From positions 1 through 64,000 of the forward strand of contig NZ_FNPI01000020.1 in assembly GCF_900107275.1 (NCBI RefSeq): DNA of 64,000 nt. The letters are read 5' to 3'. This DNA comes from Evansella caseinilytica. GTDB taxonomy: Bacteria > Bacillota > Bacilli > Bacillales > Salisediminibacteriaceae. Positions 35,586-44,744 of the stretch are shown piece by piece (position 1 is the first letter of the stretch; each line of letters begins with the position of its first letter). The notes below the pieces were generated by a model. It was not told the origin of the DNA. It searched no databases and worked only from the letters and a program-made list of their open reading frames with translations. The position numbers and the translations under genes were made by a program.

Positions 35586-37865
35586 TCATTTCTCACTGTT
35601 AAAACTCAACCGCTTATAGTTGCTCGGAGTCATCCCTTCAAATTTACGGAAAAATCTGTTGAAGCTTTGAACATTATTGTAACCTGCTTCGGAGGCAATT
35701 TGTGCGATTGTCATGCTGGATTCCACAAGCATTTGTTTTGCTTTCTCTATTCTCCGAAGGTTAAGATGATCAATTAAGCTTTGCCCTGTCATCTCGTAAA
35801 CGATCCTTCGCATATAGGAGTAACTGATCCCGATAACCTCCGCCATCTCTTCAAAATCAATTTCTTCACAATAATGATTATCTAAATAGTGGAGAATACT
35901 CTCTCCATAATGATTCGTCTGCAGTGCTGGTTTCTGAAGGGCCAGCATCATTTCTTTAAAAAACGGATAAAGATGCTTTTCAAGCTCGTTCAATGTATCG
36001 CTGGAAGCAAGCGTTGTGTAAATATTGCTTCTACCTGCAAACATTCGCGCTGTACTGATATCATTTTCTCGAAGATGTTTCATACAAATACCAACTAATT
36101 GATGGTAAATGAATAAAATATTATCATAGGAAATGTAATCAGCGGAACGAATCTCGTCGCCGATGACTCCTAATTCTTTAATAATACTGTCGAGGTCGCC
36201 ATTATTGATAAAGTTGAGAATACGCCTTTCGCTATTGACGGGATAGATGTATTTTTTGTCATGTTCCTTTTTCTCGCTCCAATAGGTAATGCCGCCGCTT
36301 CCTTTAATCATTCGATGCTTTAGGACTTCCATCGCCTCAGCGAAGCGAACGGACACCAATTCGATAGTCGTTGTAGGACGGCTGACGCCGATAGTTACCG
36401 AATGGGTCAGAATTTCTTCCGCCTTTTTCATAGTCTTAGTAAGTGCGGTGTGAATGTGAGAAGTAAAGTCAGTCTGTTCATATTCAGATGGTTCATAGTT
36501 GATTACGATGACAAAGCAACCATCTCCTTGATAGACGCAGCGAGCTATCACTTTTTCCGAAAACAAGCTGATACAAGCCGAAGTAAAAAGGTAACAATGG
36601 TAGCTGCGAGTTTCTGGATTATGTTTATTAGCATAATCCCTGTACTGATCAATGGAGACGACGGCAACAAGGAAGCAAGGAGCAGAAAACATTTTGCTGA
36701 TGCGCGAATACCATTCCCCACGCAAAAGATTATGAATGGCAAGACTATGGGAATCGTATTCTCGTATATTCAGCATCCTTTGAAGGTCTTTTTCCTTTTC
36801 CTGCATCTGTCTGAACGCTGCTTCAAGAAAAGCAAGCTCATTCCTTCTACTTATCCCTAAATTAGAGCGTACGCTCAAACTTCGAACTAACGCCCTTACT
36901 GGTCTGGACAGCCAAGTGGCTAAAAAGATAGTGAAAATGACCCCTATTAAAATTATGAAAACAGTAAGTAACATGATATTTCTCTGCAAGGTGTGCGTAG
37001 TCATCATCAATTCATTGACCGAGTTTACTTCCACGGTTACCCATCCTGACTTCTTAGATCGGGACCACGTATACAGCATCCGCTCTCCCTTCGGTCCACG
37101 GAACAAATACCCTTCCATCAAGTCATGCTCGACAATTTCACGAATGTATGGATCATTCGTGCCATTTGTTAGTAAGAGACGCTTGTCACTGTGAGAGATG
37201 ATCGTTCCGTTTGAATCCATGATGAAATATTCTTGTTTGCTGGTATCCGATGACCGAAAATAATTTTCGAATTCACTTTCCAATAAATTGATAACTATTA
37301 TCCCGTTTCTATTGGTTATCAATTGGTTGAGCGGCAGGACATAGGACACGACATTGACTCCAGAATCAAGCATGCGTGAATGCCATACACCTCTTATTCC
37401 TCTGCGCTCAACAAGTGCTTCCTGAATCCAGTCGATGGATTCATACCTCTCCAAATTCGTAATCCCTTTATCCGTTGATATGACATAATCCGATTCCCCT
37501 GGATAAAAGAAGGCGGAACATACCCCATTGACCTTGCGCTTCAGTTGCATTAGTTCCCTTAGGACCACCTGCGCATCGAGAACATGCTTGTAATTTGAAT
37601 TTAGTTCTGTATAGTTCTTATACGAGTGAATTCGGTCAAAAATGTTGGTACCGGTAAGCGCGACAGTGTTCTGGGATAAATTATTCAGCGCATTCTCGGA
37701 AAACATACGATTTGCGTTCAAATTAGCTAAAGAAGCTTCCGCAATGGCGTTTTCTGAATTCTTTACGATTTGCTCACCGCTGTACCAGGTTAAAATTGCA
37801 ATGGGAACGGCCATGATGCAGAATAAGCTGACAATCAATTGTAGCATTAGTGGAAATCGATTCAT
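35586..37865 (-). CDS. Membrane-bound AraC-family sensor-regulator (YesS/YtdP type)
   Basis: A 759-residue protein: TM1 (LIVSLFCIMAVPIAILTW, about 10-28), an extracellular Cache-like sensor (about 30-280), TM2 (LLTVFIILIGVIFTIFLATW), a HAMP-like linker (LSRPVRALVRSL), a cytoplasmic middle domain (about 390-540), and a C-terminal AraC helix-turn-helix (about 655-755; IDFEEMAEVIGISYSYMRRI then GYNNVQSFNRFFRKFEG). One-component membrane regulators of this type control the adjacent LplABC sugar importers. ATG 37865 is chosen for its AAAGGAGGG; an ATG six codons upstream is less likely. A cre site upstream indicates carbon catabolite control. Confidence 0.92.
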   Translation of the reverse strand: MNRFPLMLQLIVSLFCIMAVPIAILTWYSGEQIVKNSENAIAEASLANLNANRMFSENALNNLSQNTVALTGTNIFDRIHSYKNYTELNSNYKHVLDAQVVLRELMQLKRKVNGVCSAFFYPGESDYVISTDKGITNLERYESIDWIQEALVERRGIRGVWHSRMLDSGVNVVSYVLPLNQLITNRNGIIVINLLESEFENYFRSSDTSKQEYFIMDSNGTIISHSDKRLLLTNGTNDPYIREIVEHDLMEGYLFRGPKGERMLYTWSRSKKSGWVTVEVNSVNELMMTTHTLQRNIMLLTVFIILIGVIFTIFLATWLSRPVRALVRSLSVRSNLGISRRNELAFLEAAFRQMQEKEKDLQRMLNIREYDSHSLAIHNLLRGEWYSRISKMFSAPCFLVAVVSIDQYRDYANKHNPETRSYHCYLFTSACISLFSEKVIARCVYQGDGCFVIVINYEPSEYEQTDFTSHIHTALTKTMKKAEEILTHSVTIGVSRPTTTIELVSVRFAEAMEVLKHRMIKGSGGITYWSEKKEHDKKYIYPVNSERRILNFINNGDLDSIIKELGVIGDEIRSADYISYDNILFIYHQLVGICMKHLRENDISTARMFAGRSNIYTTLASSDTLNELEKHLYPFFKEMMLALQKPALQTNHYGESILHYLDNHYCEEIDFEEMAEVIGISYSYMRRIVYEMTGQSLIDHLNLRRIEKAKQMLVESSMTIAQIASEAGYNNVQSFNRFFRKFEGMTPSNYKRLSFNSEK

Positions 37866-37886
37866 AATGCCCTCCTTTCTCATGGA

Positions 37887-37900
37887 TCAAAGCGCTTACA
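37887..37900. promoter_or_regulatory. cre site (CcpA operator)
   Basis: TCAAAGCGCTTACA; on the minus strand TGTAAGCGCTTTGA, close to the cre consensus TGWAARCGYTWNCW. It lies about 22 bp upstream of the sensor-regulator start. Confidence 0.75.
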
Positions 37901-38117
37901 TTTTTAATAGTACGATAATTCTATCTATATCATTCCGCTAGGAAAAAACACGCTGCCTTTGAAGGGTGGCAGTTGGGGAACGGCGGTATTATCCGTGACT
38001 TTACGACGTTTTTAGTGCTTGGGCAACTACAACAGAGCGAAAAGGTGGTGCGATATCTTTTTCTACAAAAATGGCGAATTTTTTCTACCATCTACTTGGC
38101 TCGGTTATGTCCACCTA

Positions 38118-38250
38118 CTAAAAAGAAAAAGCCTCCTATTTTAGGAAGCGGTGCCTGAGCTTTAAGTTAAGTAGAGTAATATCTTTCAAGTTCTGAACTG
38201 TTATTTTGTCTAAATCAACTACCGACTCCATTTTATAGAATGCTGCTCAA
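38118..38250 (-). pseudogene. Truncated duplicate of the coiled-coil gene
   Basis: On the minus strand 38150-38217 encodes DLDKITVQNLKDITLL, near-identical to the C terminus of the protein at 38756 (LDKITMQNLKDIALL). The flank after it (AAGAAAAAGCCTCC) is also shared, and CCATTTTATAGAATGCTG at 38228 equals the upstream flank of that gene. The middle of the gene is missing, so this is an internally deleted copy. Confidence 0.75.
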
Positions 38251-38254
38251 AGTT

Positions 38255-38300
38255 CACACCCCATGTCCCTGACAATTTTGTGAAGGAGGAAAGTGGATGG
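38255..38300. repeat. Copy of the REP-like arm and yunF leader
   Basis: TTCACACCCCATGTCCCTGA, then a GACAATTTTGTGAAGGAGG-type stretch with GTGGATGG, repeats the sequence found at 41064-41110 directly before yunF. It includes a ribosome binding site but no gene here. Confidence 0.6.
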
Positions 38301-38461
38301 TTATGGGATAAATTTACAGGATGGCGGGTAGGATACATTTTTGTGTAGATTAGAAATATTCTTTTTAATATAGAGAAGTGTAGTAAGGACTTTTGTTCAG
38401 ATCTTATACTTAGCAGTTTTTTTAAGCGAAACAAAGAAGAAATAGGAGAGGAGGCATAGCG

Positions 38462-38638
38462 ATGGATTGTCATATTCTTTCATTATATCTATTTGCTATA
38501 ATTGCAGGTGCGATGACTGGATTTAATATCGCAAGAGGAGATATTCTATTCGCAATACTTACCGGTGTATGTACCGCTTTATTTGTGATTATTCCAACCG
38601 TCCTTGTACGAATCAAGAAAGAGCATAATAATGTATGA
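38462..38638 (+). CDS. Small two-span membrane protein, 58 residues
   Basis: MDCHILSLYLFAIIAGAM and then TGFNIARGDILFAILTGVCTALF with a KKEHNNV tail: two hydrophobic segments joined by NIARGD. GAGGAGG is 8 bases before the ATG, which makes it a convincing gene despite its size. Not recognised. It stands alone between repeats. Confidence 0.6.
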   Translation: MDCHILSLYLFAIIAGAMTGFNIARGDILFAILTGVCTALFVIIPTVLVRIKKEHNNV

Positions 38639-38695
38639 TTTTAGTGATCAATAGCATGGATATACGTTAAAAATAGCATACCGTGATAAAAGAGC

Positions 38696-38734
38696 GTGTT
38701 CAAAAGATAAAAAGCGTTCTTTCTGAACAAACAC
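38696..38734. repeat. Dispersed ~40-bp palindrome (copy 5)
   Basis: GTGTTCAAAAGATAAAAAGC then GTTCTTTCTGAACAAACAC; directly downstream of the coiled-coil gene. Confidence 0.65.
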
Positions 38735-38755
38735 TAAAAGAAAAAGCCTCCGATC

Positions 38756-39133
38756 TTAGGAAGCGTTGCCTTGAGCTTTAAGTAGGGCGATATCTTTCAG
38801 ATTTTGCATCGTTATTTTGTCTAAATCAGCTAATTTTTGATTAGTATCTTTGTGGTCCTGCTTCAGTTCTTTGACGTCATTATGTGTTTCCGTGATGGCT
38901 ACTTGTAAGTTTGCTTGCCCTTGTTCTAGTTTCTGCAGGCTGTGTTCCAATTTGTGCTGTCCTTGTTCGAGTATCTGTTGTCCTTGCTCCAATCTCTGAA
39001 GGTCTTGTCCCATTTTCACTTGATTTTGCTCTAAATTTTGTTGCCCCTGTTCAAGTTTATCCAGACGATTATCCATTGACGTTAATTTACCTAAAATTTG
39101 TTGAAGAACCTCGTTGTTTTCCACCGGCATCAT
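38756..39133 (-). CDS. Coiled-coil protein with LEQGQ heptads
   Basis: A 125-residue protein almost wholly made of heptad-like repeats (LDKLEQGQQNLEQNQVKMG, LQRLEQGQQILEQGQHKLE, LQKLEQGQANL). It predicts a long parallel coiled coil ending in NLKDIALLKAQGNAS. Starts at 39133/39130 after GGAAGGTG. Such short proteins are common in Bacillales with no known function. A deleted copy lies 500 bp away (38118-38250), so this locus has been duplicated. Confidence 0.75.
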   Translation of the reverse strand: MMPVENNEVLQQILGKLTSMDNRLDKLEQGQQNLEQNQVKMGQDLQRLEQGQQILEQGQHKLEHSLQKLEQGQANLQVAITETHNDVKELKQDHKDTNQKLADLDKITMQNLKDIALLKAQGNAS

Positions 39134-39399
39134 CACCTTCCAATTCCATTTTATAGGATGCTGTTTGTTCAAGCAAGATGTTTTGAAGGGAAGATGAATG
39201 TAGATTGTTTTGTCCCTTTTTCATGGCAGTAATGTCCACGAATTGTTCAAATTTGACATTGAAGCTTTTCTTCAAAAAGCTAAAAGTCCCGGCTGCTCTG
39301 GTAAACATAAAGCAGCGTTTTAAAAAATAGCAGAGAAATCGGCATAAAAGACCTGGGTTACGAGTAAAATATACCGTTGAATGTTCATTCGGCGTTCAT

Positions 39400-39413
39400 T
39401 GACCGCGCTTTCA
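39400..39413. promoter_or_regulatory. cre site upstream of glpT
   Basis: TGACCGCGCTTTCA agrees with the CcpA palindrome TGAAAGCGCTTTCA at 12 of 14 positions. Catabolite repression of glycerol-phosphate uptake is established in Bacillus. Confidence 0.6.
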
Positions 39414-39452
39414 TTAGCCAGCTAAAATAACGGTAGACAAGTTAATAAGTGA

Positions 39453-39524
39453 TGGAGATTCGGAGATTCATGCTTTTCCGCCTTTTCTCAAGCAGAGAAG
39501 GCTGATGAAGTGTGGGTCTTTTTT
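39453..39524 (+). promoter_or_regulatory. GlpP-type antiterminator leader of glpT
   Basis: TGGAGATTCGGAGATTCATG is followed by a hairpin (GCCTTTTCT at 39480 with AGAGAAGGC at 39494-39502) and a T run (39518-39524). Bacillus glp leaders have such an early terminator, read through when GlpP binds the leader RNA with glycerol-3-phosphate. The similarity of the GGAGATTC repeats to those leaders is from memory. Confidence 0.55.
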
Positions 39525-39574
39525 GTTTGCTTCAATCCGGGACTTGTTCAAATTTTACTATAGGAGGGTTCACC

Positions 39575-40945
39575 TTGTTTTCATTTATGAAGCCGGCTCC
39601 GCCGATAGAGAGGTTGCCTGATGAAAAAATTGACGCGGAGTATAAAAAACTGAGATTTCAAGTTTTTGTCGGAATTTTTGTCGGTTACGCAGGTTACTAT
39701 CTGCTCCGGAAAAATTTTTCCATTGCGATGCCGTATTTGATTGAGGAGGGATTTACAAAATCAGAGCTTGGGTTGGCCTTGTCTGCAATATCGATTGCTT
39801 ACGGGATCAGCAAGTTTGTGATGGGAACCGTGTCGGACCGGAGCAATCCCCGGGTATTTTTGCCGGCGGGATTAATTCTTTCCGCTGTTATCAGCTTGCT
39901 CATGGGGTTCATTCCATTCTTCACCTCATCTATCGCGATGATGTTTATCATGCTGTTCCTGAACGGCTGGGTTCAGGGAATGGGCTGGCCGCCGGCAGGT
40001 CGCACCCTTGTACACTGGTTCAGCGTGAGTGAAAGGGGGAATAAAACAGCGATCTGGAACATTGCCCATAACGTTGGCGGAGGTGTGATGGCGCCGCTTG
40101 CCGTTTTAGGTGCGGCGATGTTTGCGCCAGTTTTCGGCGATTCGAAAGCGGGGTATGAAGGGGTATTTATTTTACCTGCATTAGTAGCGATAATTATCGC
40201 TGTTGTTTCTTATTTTTTCATACGCGACACGCCTCAGTCCGCCGGGCTGCCGCCGATTGAAGAGTACCGTAACGATTATCCAAGCAAATTGAAAAAGACG
40301 TTTGAAACAGAGCTGACAACGAAGGAAATCCTTTTTAACTATGTATTAAATAACAAGTGGGTATGGGCGATCGCGGTTGCAAACATTTTTGTGTATTTTG
40401 TCCGCTACGGTGTTCTGGACTGGGCGCCGACCTATTTAAGCGAAGAAAAAGCATTCAATATGAACAAGTCAAGTATGGCTTATTTCTTGTATGAATGGGC
40501 GGGCATTCCAGGAACGCTATTGTGCGGCTGGATGTCGGATAAACTATTTAAAGGGCGCCGGGGACCGGCTGGTTTTGTGTTTATGCTCGGGGTGCTGGCT
40601 GCCGTTCTTGTTTACTGGTTTAACCCTCCAGGAAATGCGGCCGTTGACATGGTATGTCTGATTGCCATCGGCTTTTTGATATACGGTCCGGTAATGCTGA
40701 TCGGACTGCAAGCGCTTGATTTCGTTCCGAAAAAGGCGGCGGGCACCGCTGCAGGATTAACAGGGTTGTTCGGCTATCTGGGCGGGACGGTGACAGCCAA
40801 TGCGTTGATGGGAGTGGTGGTGGATGCCTCAGGCTGGAATGCCGGGTTCCTGCTGTTAACCGCTTCCTGCATTCTCTCGATTGTTATTTTCGCCTTTACT
40901 TGGAATGTCCGCGGTCAGGAAGTCGTCAAAGGTCGGCACGTTTGA
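39575..40945 (+). CDS. glpT: Glycerol-3-phosphate transporter GlpT
   Basis: A 456-residue major facilitator protein with 12 predicted spans. It is a clear GlpT: the N terminus is [20 protein letters not shown], then [15 protein letters not shown] with the substrate-binding Arg, [40 protein letters not shown] and [18 protein letters not shown] with the second Arg. It exchanges glycerol-3-phosphate for phosphate. TTG 39575 is the start: AGGAGGG is 6 bases before it, and the next ATG is too far from it. Control by CcpA and GlpP is suggested by the upstream sites. Confidence 0.96.
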   Translation: MFSFMKPAPPIERLPDEKIDAEYKKLRFQVFVGIFVGYAGYYLLRKNFSIAMPYLIEEGFTKSELGLALSAISIAYGISKFVMGTVSDRSNPRVFLPAGLILSAVISLLMGFIPFFTSSIAMMFIMLFLNGWVQGMGWPPAGRTLVHWFSVSERGNKTAIWNIAHNVGGGVMAPLAVLGAAMFAPVFGDSKAGYEGVFILPALVAIIIAVVSYFFIRDTPQSAGLPPIEEYRNDYPSKLKKTFETELTTKEILFNYVLNNKWVWAIAVANIFVYFVRYGVLDWAPTYLSEEKAFNMNKSSMAYFLYEWAGIPGTLLCGWMSDKLFKGRRGPAGFVFMLGVLAAVLVYWFNPPGNAAVDMVCLIAIGFLIYGPVMLIGLQALDFVPKKAAGTAAGLTGLFGYLGGTVTANALMGVVVDASGWNAGFLLLTASCILSIVIFAFTWNVRGQEVVKGRHV

Positions 40946-41041
40946 AAAGAACATTAAATGGAAGAAACTGTTAATAAACCGAAAGCATCCTTTTTTTACG
41001 CCGCCTCACCTTCTGCTATAATAAAAAACAAGAAAAAAACC

Positions 41042-41081
41042 GGGACCTGGGGTGTGAACAAAAGTTCACACCCCAGGTCCC
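41042..41081. repeat. REP-like palindrome with 18-bp perfect arms
   Basis: GGGACCTGGGGTGTGAAC (41042-41059) and GTTCACACCCCAGGTCCC (41064-41081) with an AAAA loop. One-armed variants occur at 1037, 38255 and 47621. REP elements mobilised by IS200-like RAYT transposases have this build, but no such gene is in the window. It could also work as the glpT terminator. Confidence 0.7.
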
Positions 41082-41108
41082 CGACAATTTGATGAAGGAG
41101 GAAAATGG

Positions 41109-41963
41109 ATGATCTGGGTTGGGTTGACAGGTTGGGGTGATCATGATTCCTTGTATCAGAACGCGCGCCCCGCAAAGGATAAGCTGGCGGCATATGCGGG
41201 GCATTTTCCTACCGTGGAACTGGATTCGAGCTTTTATGCTGTCCCGCCCCGGCGTAATGTGGAAAAGTGGATACAGGAAACACCGGAAAATTTTACGTTT
41301 GTCGTCAAAGCGTATCAGGGGATTACCGGACACCAAAGGGGCGAGATTCCCTTCCAATCAAAAAAGGAAATGTTTGACGCATTCATCCAGGCGGTCGAAC
41401 CACTGAAACAAGCGGGAAAATTAGCGATGGTGCTTTGCCAGTTTCCACCGTGGTTTGATTGCCGCAAGGAAAATGTGGATTATTTGCGCTATTGCCGCAG
41501 CAAATTTAAAGATGTGGATGCCGCCCTCGAATTCCGCCATCAATCGTGGTTTACCGATACATACAAGGAAAAGACGCTGGAGTACATGAAAAAAGAATGC
41601 TGGATTCACAGCATATGTGATGAACCGCAGGCCGGAGAACGATCGATCCCTTTCGTACCGGAAGTGACCACTCAGGAAAAAACGCTGGTTCGTCTTCACG
41701 GTAGAAATGTGTACGGCTGGAACAAGCCGGCAGATGGCCAGGAATGGCGGGACGTCCGCTACCTCTATGACTATAACAGCGAAGAAATCGCAGAACTGTC
41801 CTCTAAAATAACAGCCATTGCCGAAGGAACGCAGGAATGTTTTGTATTATTTAACAATAATTCCGGCGGGCATGCCGCAGGCAACGCCAAGCAGTTTATC
41901 GAGCAAATAGGTATAAAATACCGTGGCTTGGCACCTCGACAATTAGACCTATTTAGTGAATAA
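41109..41963 (+). CDS. yunF: DUF72-family protein YunF
   Basis: A 284-residue protein of the DUF72 TIM-barrel-like family. It has GLTGWGDHDSLY, FPTVELDSSFYAVPP, FVVKAYQGITGHQRGE, FRHQSWF, VRLHGRNVYGW and FNNNSGGHAAGNA, which are the family's conserved blocks. Its biochemical role is not known. GAAGGAGG precedes the ATG. It begins the yunF-E-D-C set conserved in Bacillus, although orientations and gaps differ. Confidence 0.92.
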   Translation: MIWVGLTGWGDHDSLYQNARPAKDKLAAYAGHFPTVELDSSFYAVPPRRNVEKWIQETPENFTFVVKAYQGITGHQRGEIPFQSKKEMFDAFIQAVEPLKQAGKLAMVLCQFPPWFDCRKENVDYLRYCRSKFKDVDAALEFRHQSWFTDTYKEKTLEYMKKECWIHSICDEPQAGERSIPFVPEVTTQEKTLVRLHGRNVYGWNKPADGQEWRDVRYLYDYNSEEIAELSSKITAIAEGTQECFVLFNNNSGGHAAGNAKQFIEQIGIKYRGLAPRQLDLFSE

Positions 41964-42059
41964 TAGAATCATAACTTATCTTATCTTTTGCAGTTAACGG
42001 AGCTGCTCCATCCGAAGGGCGGTAGGAGCGGTTTCGCTATTTTAAATATACAGATAAAA

Positions 42060-42102
42060 GTGTCTGTTTAAAAAGATAAAAACGATTTCTTGAACAAACA
42101 CG
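42060..42102. repeat. Dispersed ~40-bp palindrome (copy 6)
   Basis: GTGTCTGTTTAAAAAGAT and CGATTTCTTGAACAAACACG; between yunF and yunE. Confidence 0.65.
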
Positions 42103-42266
42103 ATCAGTAATCAGGTGACGTCATTTTTTCAGGCAGGCAAAATCATGGCCGCTGACCCATGCACGCCGGTTCTGAATCAAATTTCTCCCTGACAGCTTGC
42201 GGGCGAACCAAATGCGACGGTTGTCCGCATTTCCAAAACTTTTCAAGAAGGAAGCAGGCAGAAAAA

Positions 42267-43088
42267 ATGGAATGGATATTGTTGGTTTTCTTAGGGCTCG
42301 TTGCTTCCATTTTAGGCAGCATTATGGGGTTGGGCGGAGGTATTATTGTTGTTCCGGCACTGATGATCTTAAGTGCTTATTCTCCGTTACTAAGCGATAT
42401 CACCCCCCAGGTTGCTGTTGGGACATCCCTGCTGGTGATGATTTTTACAGGACTTTCATCGACACTGGCCTATTTAAAGCAGAAAAAGGTAGATATTCAG
42501 AGCGCGCTGATTTTTTTTGCCGGCAGCGGTCCGGGGGCATTATTCGGAGTCTGGCTAAATAAAGACATCAATACAGATTTTTTCTTGGTGATATTTGGCG
42601 GCTTCATCATCCTTGTCTCTTTTATACTAATGGTGCGAAAACATATCAAGCCGCTGAAGCGGAAACCTTCCGGGATCAAACGAAAGTATATAACGGAGGC
42701 CGGGGAAACGGAAGAATACGGGTTTCAGCCGGTCATTGCTGTATCGATTGCCTTTATCGTCGGGATGTGTTCCGGCCTGTTTGGAATTGGCGGCGGCTCG
42801 CTGATGGTGCCGGCAATGATCCTGCTATTCGGGTTTCCGCCGCACTTGGCTGTGGCGACATCGATGCTGATGATTTTTCTGTCGGCCATCGTCAGCTCCA
42901 TTACCCATCTCTCTCTCGGAAATGTAAACTGGTTATATACACTGGCATTGCTGCCGGGAGCCTGGTTTGGCGGGCAGCTTGGAGCGGCGGTTAACCGCCG
43001 GATGTCAAGTGATGCAGTGGTACATTTACTACGCGTTTTCTTGATTATTATCGGCGTGCGTTTAATATATCAAGGCCTGACCGGCTGA
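42267..43088 (+). CDS. yunE: TauE/SafE (TSUP) family membrane protein YunE
   Basis: A 273-residue protein with about eight predicted spans and the two-fold TSUP repeat: SILGSIMGLGGGIIVVPAL near the N terminus and GMCSGLFGIGGGSLMVPAMI in the second half. The family exports or imports sulfur-containing anions; the substrate of YunE is not established. ATG 42267 has a GGAAGCAGG site; the open frame upstream is unlike the family. Confidence 0.92.
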   Translation: MEWILLVFLGLVASILGSIMGLGGGIIVVPALMILSAYSPLLSDITPQVAVGTSLLVMIFTGLSSTLAYLKQKKVDIQSALIFFAGSGPGALFGVWLNKDINTDFFLVIFGGFIILVSFILMVRKHIKPLKRKPSGIKRKYITEAGETEEYGFQPVIAVSIAFIVGMCSGLFGIGGGSLMVPAMILLFGFPPHLAVATSMLMIFLSAIVSSITHLSLGNVNWLYTLALLPGAWFGGQLGAAVNRRMSSDAVVHLLRVFLIIIGVRLIYQGLTG

Positions 43089-43125
43089 TTGACATTGTCT
43101 TACGTTGGAATAGGAGGTAACAACT

Positions 43126-44529
43126 TTGCCTAAACTGCGCATTTTACATACAAATGACCTGCACAGTCATTTGGAGCGTTGGTCTTCTGTTGCTGCCTGG
43201 ATTAAAGCGAAGCGGGCGGCAGCCGCGGCAGATCGCGAGGATTTTCTGCTGGTTGACATCGGAGATCATGCAGACCGTGCCCACCCGGTAACGGAAGCGT
43301 TAAGGGGAAAAGGAAATGTAAGCCTGTTGAACATGCTCGATTACGATGCCGTAACGATAGGAAACAATGAAGGAATTACCTTTTCAAAAGCGAATCTTGA
43401 CGCTATGTATGAGCAGGCCGGTTTTTCCATCATTGTCAGCAATTTGTTTCATGAAAACGGGGAAAGCTCCCCTTGGCTGAAGCGGGCGGAAATTCTTACA
43501 ACCGCATCTGGTATTCGCATCGGAATAATCGGTGTAACCGTACCGTATCATTTATTTTACAAAACCCTCGGCTGGAACGTTACCGATCCGTTCACATGCG
43601 TCGGGGAATTGGTGGGAGAACTCCGGGATCAGGTTGATTTTCTCCTCTGTTTATCCCATTTAGGACTGCCGGATGATGAACGGCTGGCTGAGCAATTTCC
43701 CGATGTCGATTTGATTTTGGGAGGACACACTCATCATGTGCTACCGGCAGGAAAAAAGATAAATGACACTTGGATTAATCAGGCTGGCCGCAACGGAAAG
43801 TATGTCGGGGATATTACCGTTCCATTTCAAACACAGCGCGTCGGATTTTCAAGCGGAACGCCTGTGATCCGGACCGAACTGGTTGATCTGAATATCAAGG
43901 ATAAGGCTGTCGATGAAAAGCTGGCAAAGCTATCGCAGGAGGCAGCCGCTATACTAAACAAAAAAGTCGCCTCCTTAAGCAAGGAGATGAAGGTGAACTG
44001 GAGCGAACCAACGCTGCTCACAGAAATGTTGGCAGAGGGCTTGCGGGAATGGTGCGAGGCTGAAATCAGCATGGTGAATGCAGGGGTAATTCTTGATGAC
44101 CTCCCGGCAGGTGAGATTACTTACATGGATATCCACCGTATTTGTCCCCATCCGATCAACCCGGCGACGGTCATGATTTCCGGGGAGCAGTTGCTTGAAC
44201 TCATCAGGCAGGGGCAAAAGCGGGAAATGGTGGAATTTCCACTGAAAGGTTTCGGCTTTCGCGGGAAAGTCCTTGGCGCGCTTGTTTTCGACGGACTGAC
44301 GGTGACCGGCGCCGGAAGGTATATCCGGGCCAAGGATGTATTGATACATCATCGGCCCCTTGATAAAAAGCGACAATATAAATTGGCCACCGTCGATATG
44401 TTTACGTTTGGACATATTTACCCGCCCATCAGTTCGATTGCGGAAAAAGTGTATTACATGCCGGAATTCCTTCGCGATGTTCTTGCCTGGAAGCTGGCAA
44501 AAGCAGCTGGAGAAACGGGAAGTGGCTAA
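43126..44529 (+). CDS. yunD: 5'-nucleotidase/2',3'-cyclic phosphodiesterase-like metallophosphoesterase YunD
   Basis: A 467-residue UshA-like protein. The metallophosphatase domain (about 1-260) has ILHTNDLHSHLERW (D-x-H), VDIGDHADR (G-D), GNNEG, and DLILGGHTHH (G-H-T-H). The C-terminal substrate-binding domain (about 290-460) has NAGVILDDLPAGEITYMDI. There is no signal peptide, so it works in the cytosol. The start is TTG 43126 with AGGAGGT 7 bases upstream. It is 37 bases after yunE and probably cotranscribed. Confidence 0.92.
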   Translation: MPKLRILHTNDLHSHLERWSSVAAWIKAKRAAAAADREDFLLVDIGDHADRAHPVTEALRGKGNVSLLNMLDYDAVTIGNNEGITFSKANLDAMYEQAGFSIIVSNLFHENGESSPWLKRAEILTTASGIRIGIIGVTVPYHLFYKTLGWNVTDPFTCVGELVGELRDQVDFLLCLSHLGLPDDERLAEQFPDVDLILGGHTHHVLPAGKKINDTWINQAGRNGKYVGDITVPFQTQRVGFSSGTPVIRTELVDLNIKDKAVDEKLAKLSQEAAAILNKKVASLSKEMKVNWSEPTLLTEMLAEGLREWCEAEISMVNAGVILDDLPAGEITYMDIHRICPHPINPATVMISGEQLLELIRQGQKREMVEFPLKGFGFRGKVLGALVFDGLTVTGAGRYIRAKDVLIHHRPLDKKRQYKLATVDMFTFGHIYPPISSIAEKVYYMPEFLRDVLAWKLAKAAGETGSG

Positions 44530-44553
44530 AAAATATAACGGGCGGTCTTTTCC

Positions 44554-44598
44554 AGTGTTTGTTCAAAAAAATGGTTTTTTATCTTTTGGAACAACCAC
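44554..44598. repeat. Dispersed ~40-bp palindrome (copy 7)
   Basis: AGTGTTTGTTCAAAAAAATG and ATCTTTTGGAACAACCAC; it lies between yunD and yunC. Confidence 0.7.
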
Positions 44599-44744
44599 GA
44601 AAAAGAACTGTCACTCTGACCATTACCATTGGAAGCCGGCGGCGCCCGGCAATGTTTCACAGCAGGACTGACACGATTTTTTTCCTTTCTCATAGGCTGG
44701 TATGGAAGGAAAACCAGCTGTTTTGCAAGAAAGGGGTGGCAACG

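Larger units (their letters stand above)
39134..39574. other. Intergenic region upstream of glpT
   Basis: Besides the cre site and the leader terminator it has TTCTTCAAAAAGCTAAAAGTCC near 39270, weakly like MITE ends. No other gene is seen. Confidence 0.4.
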
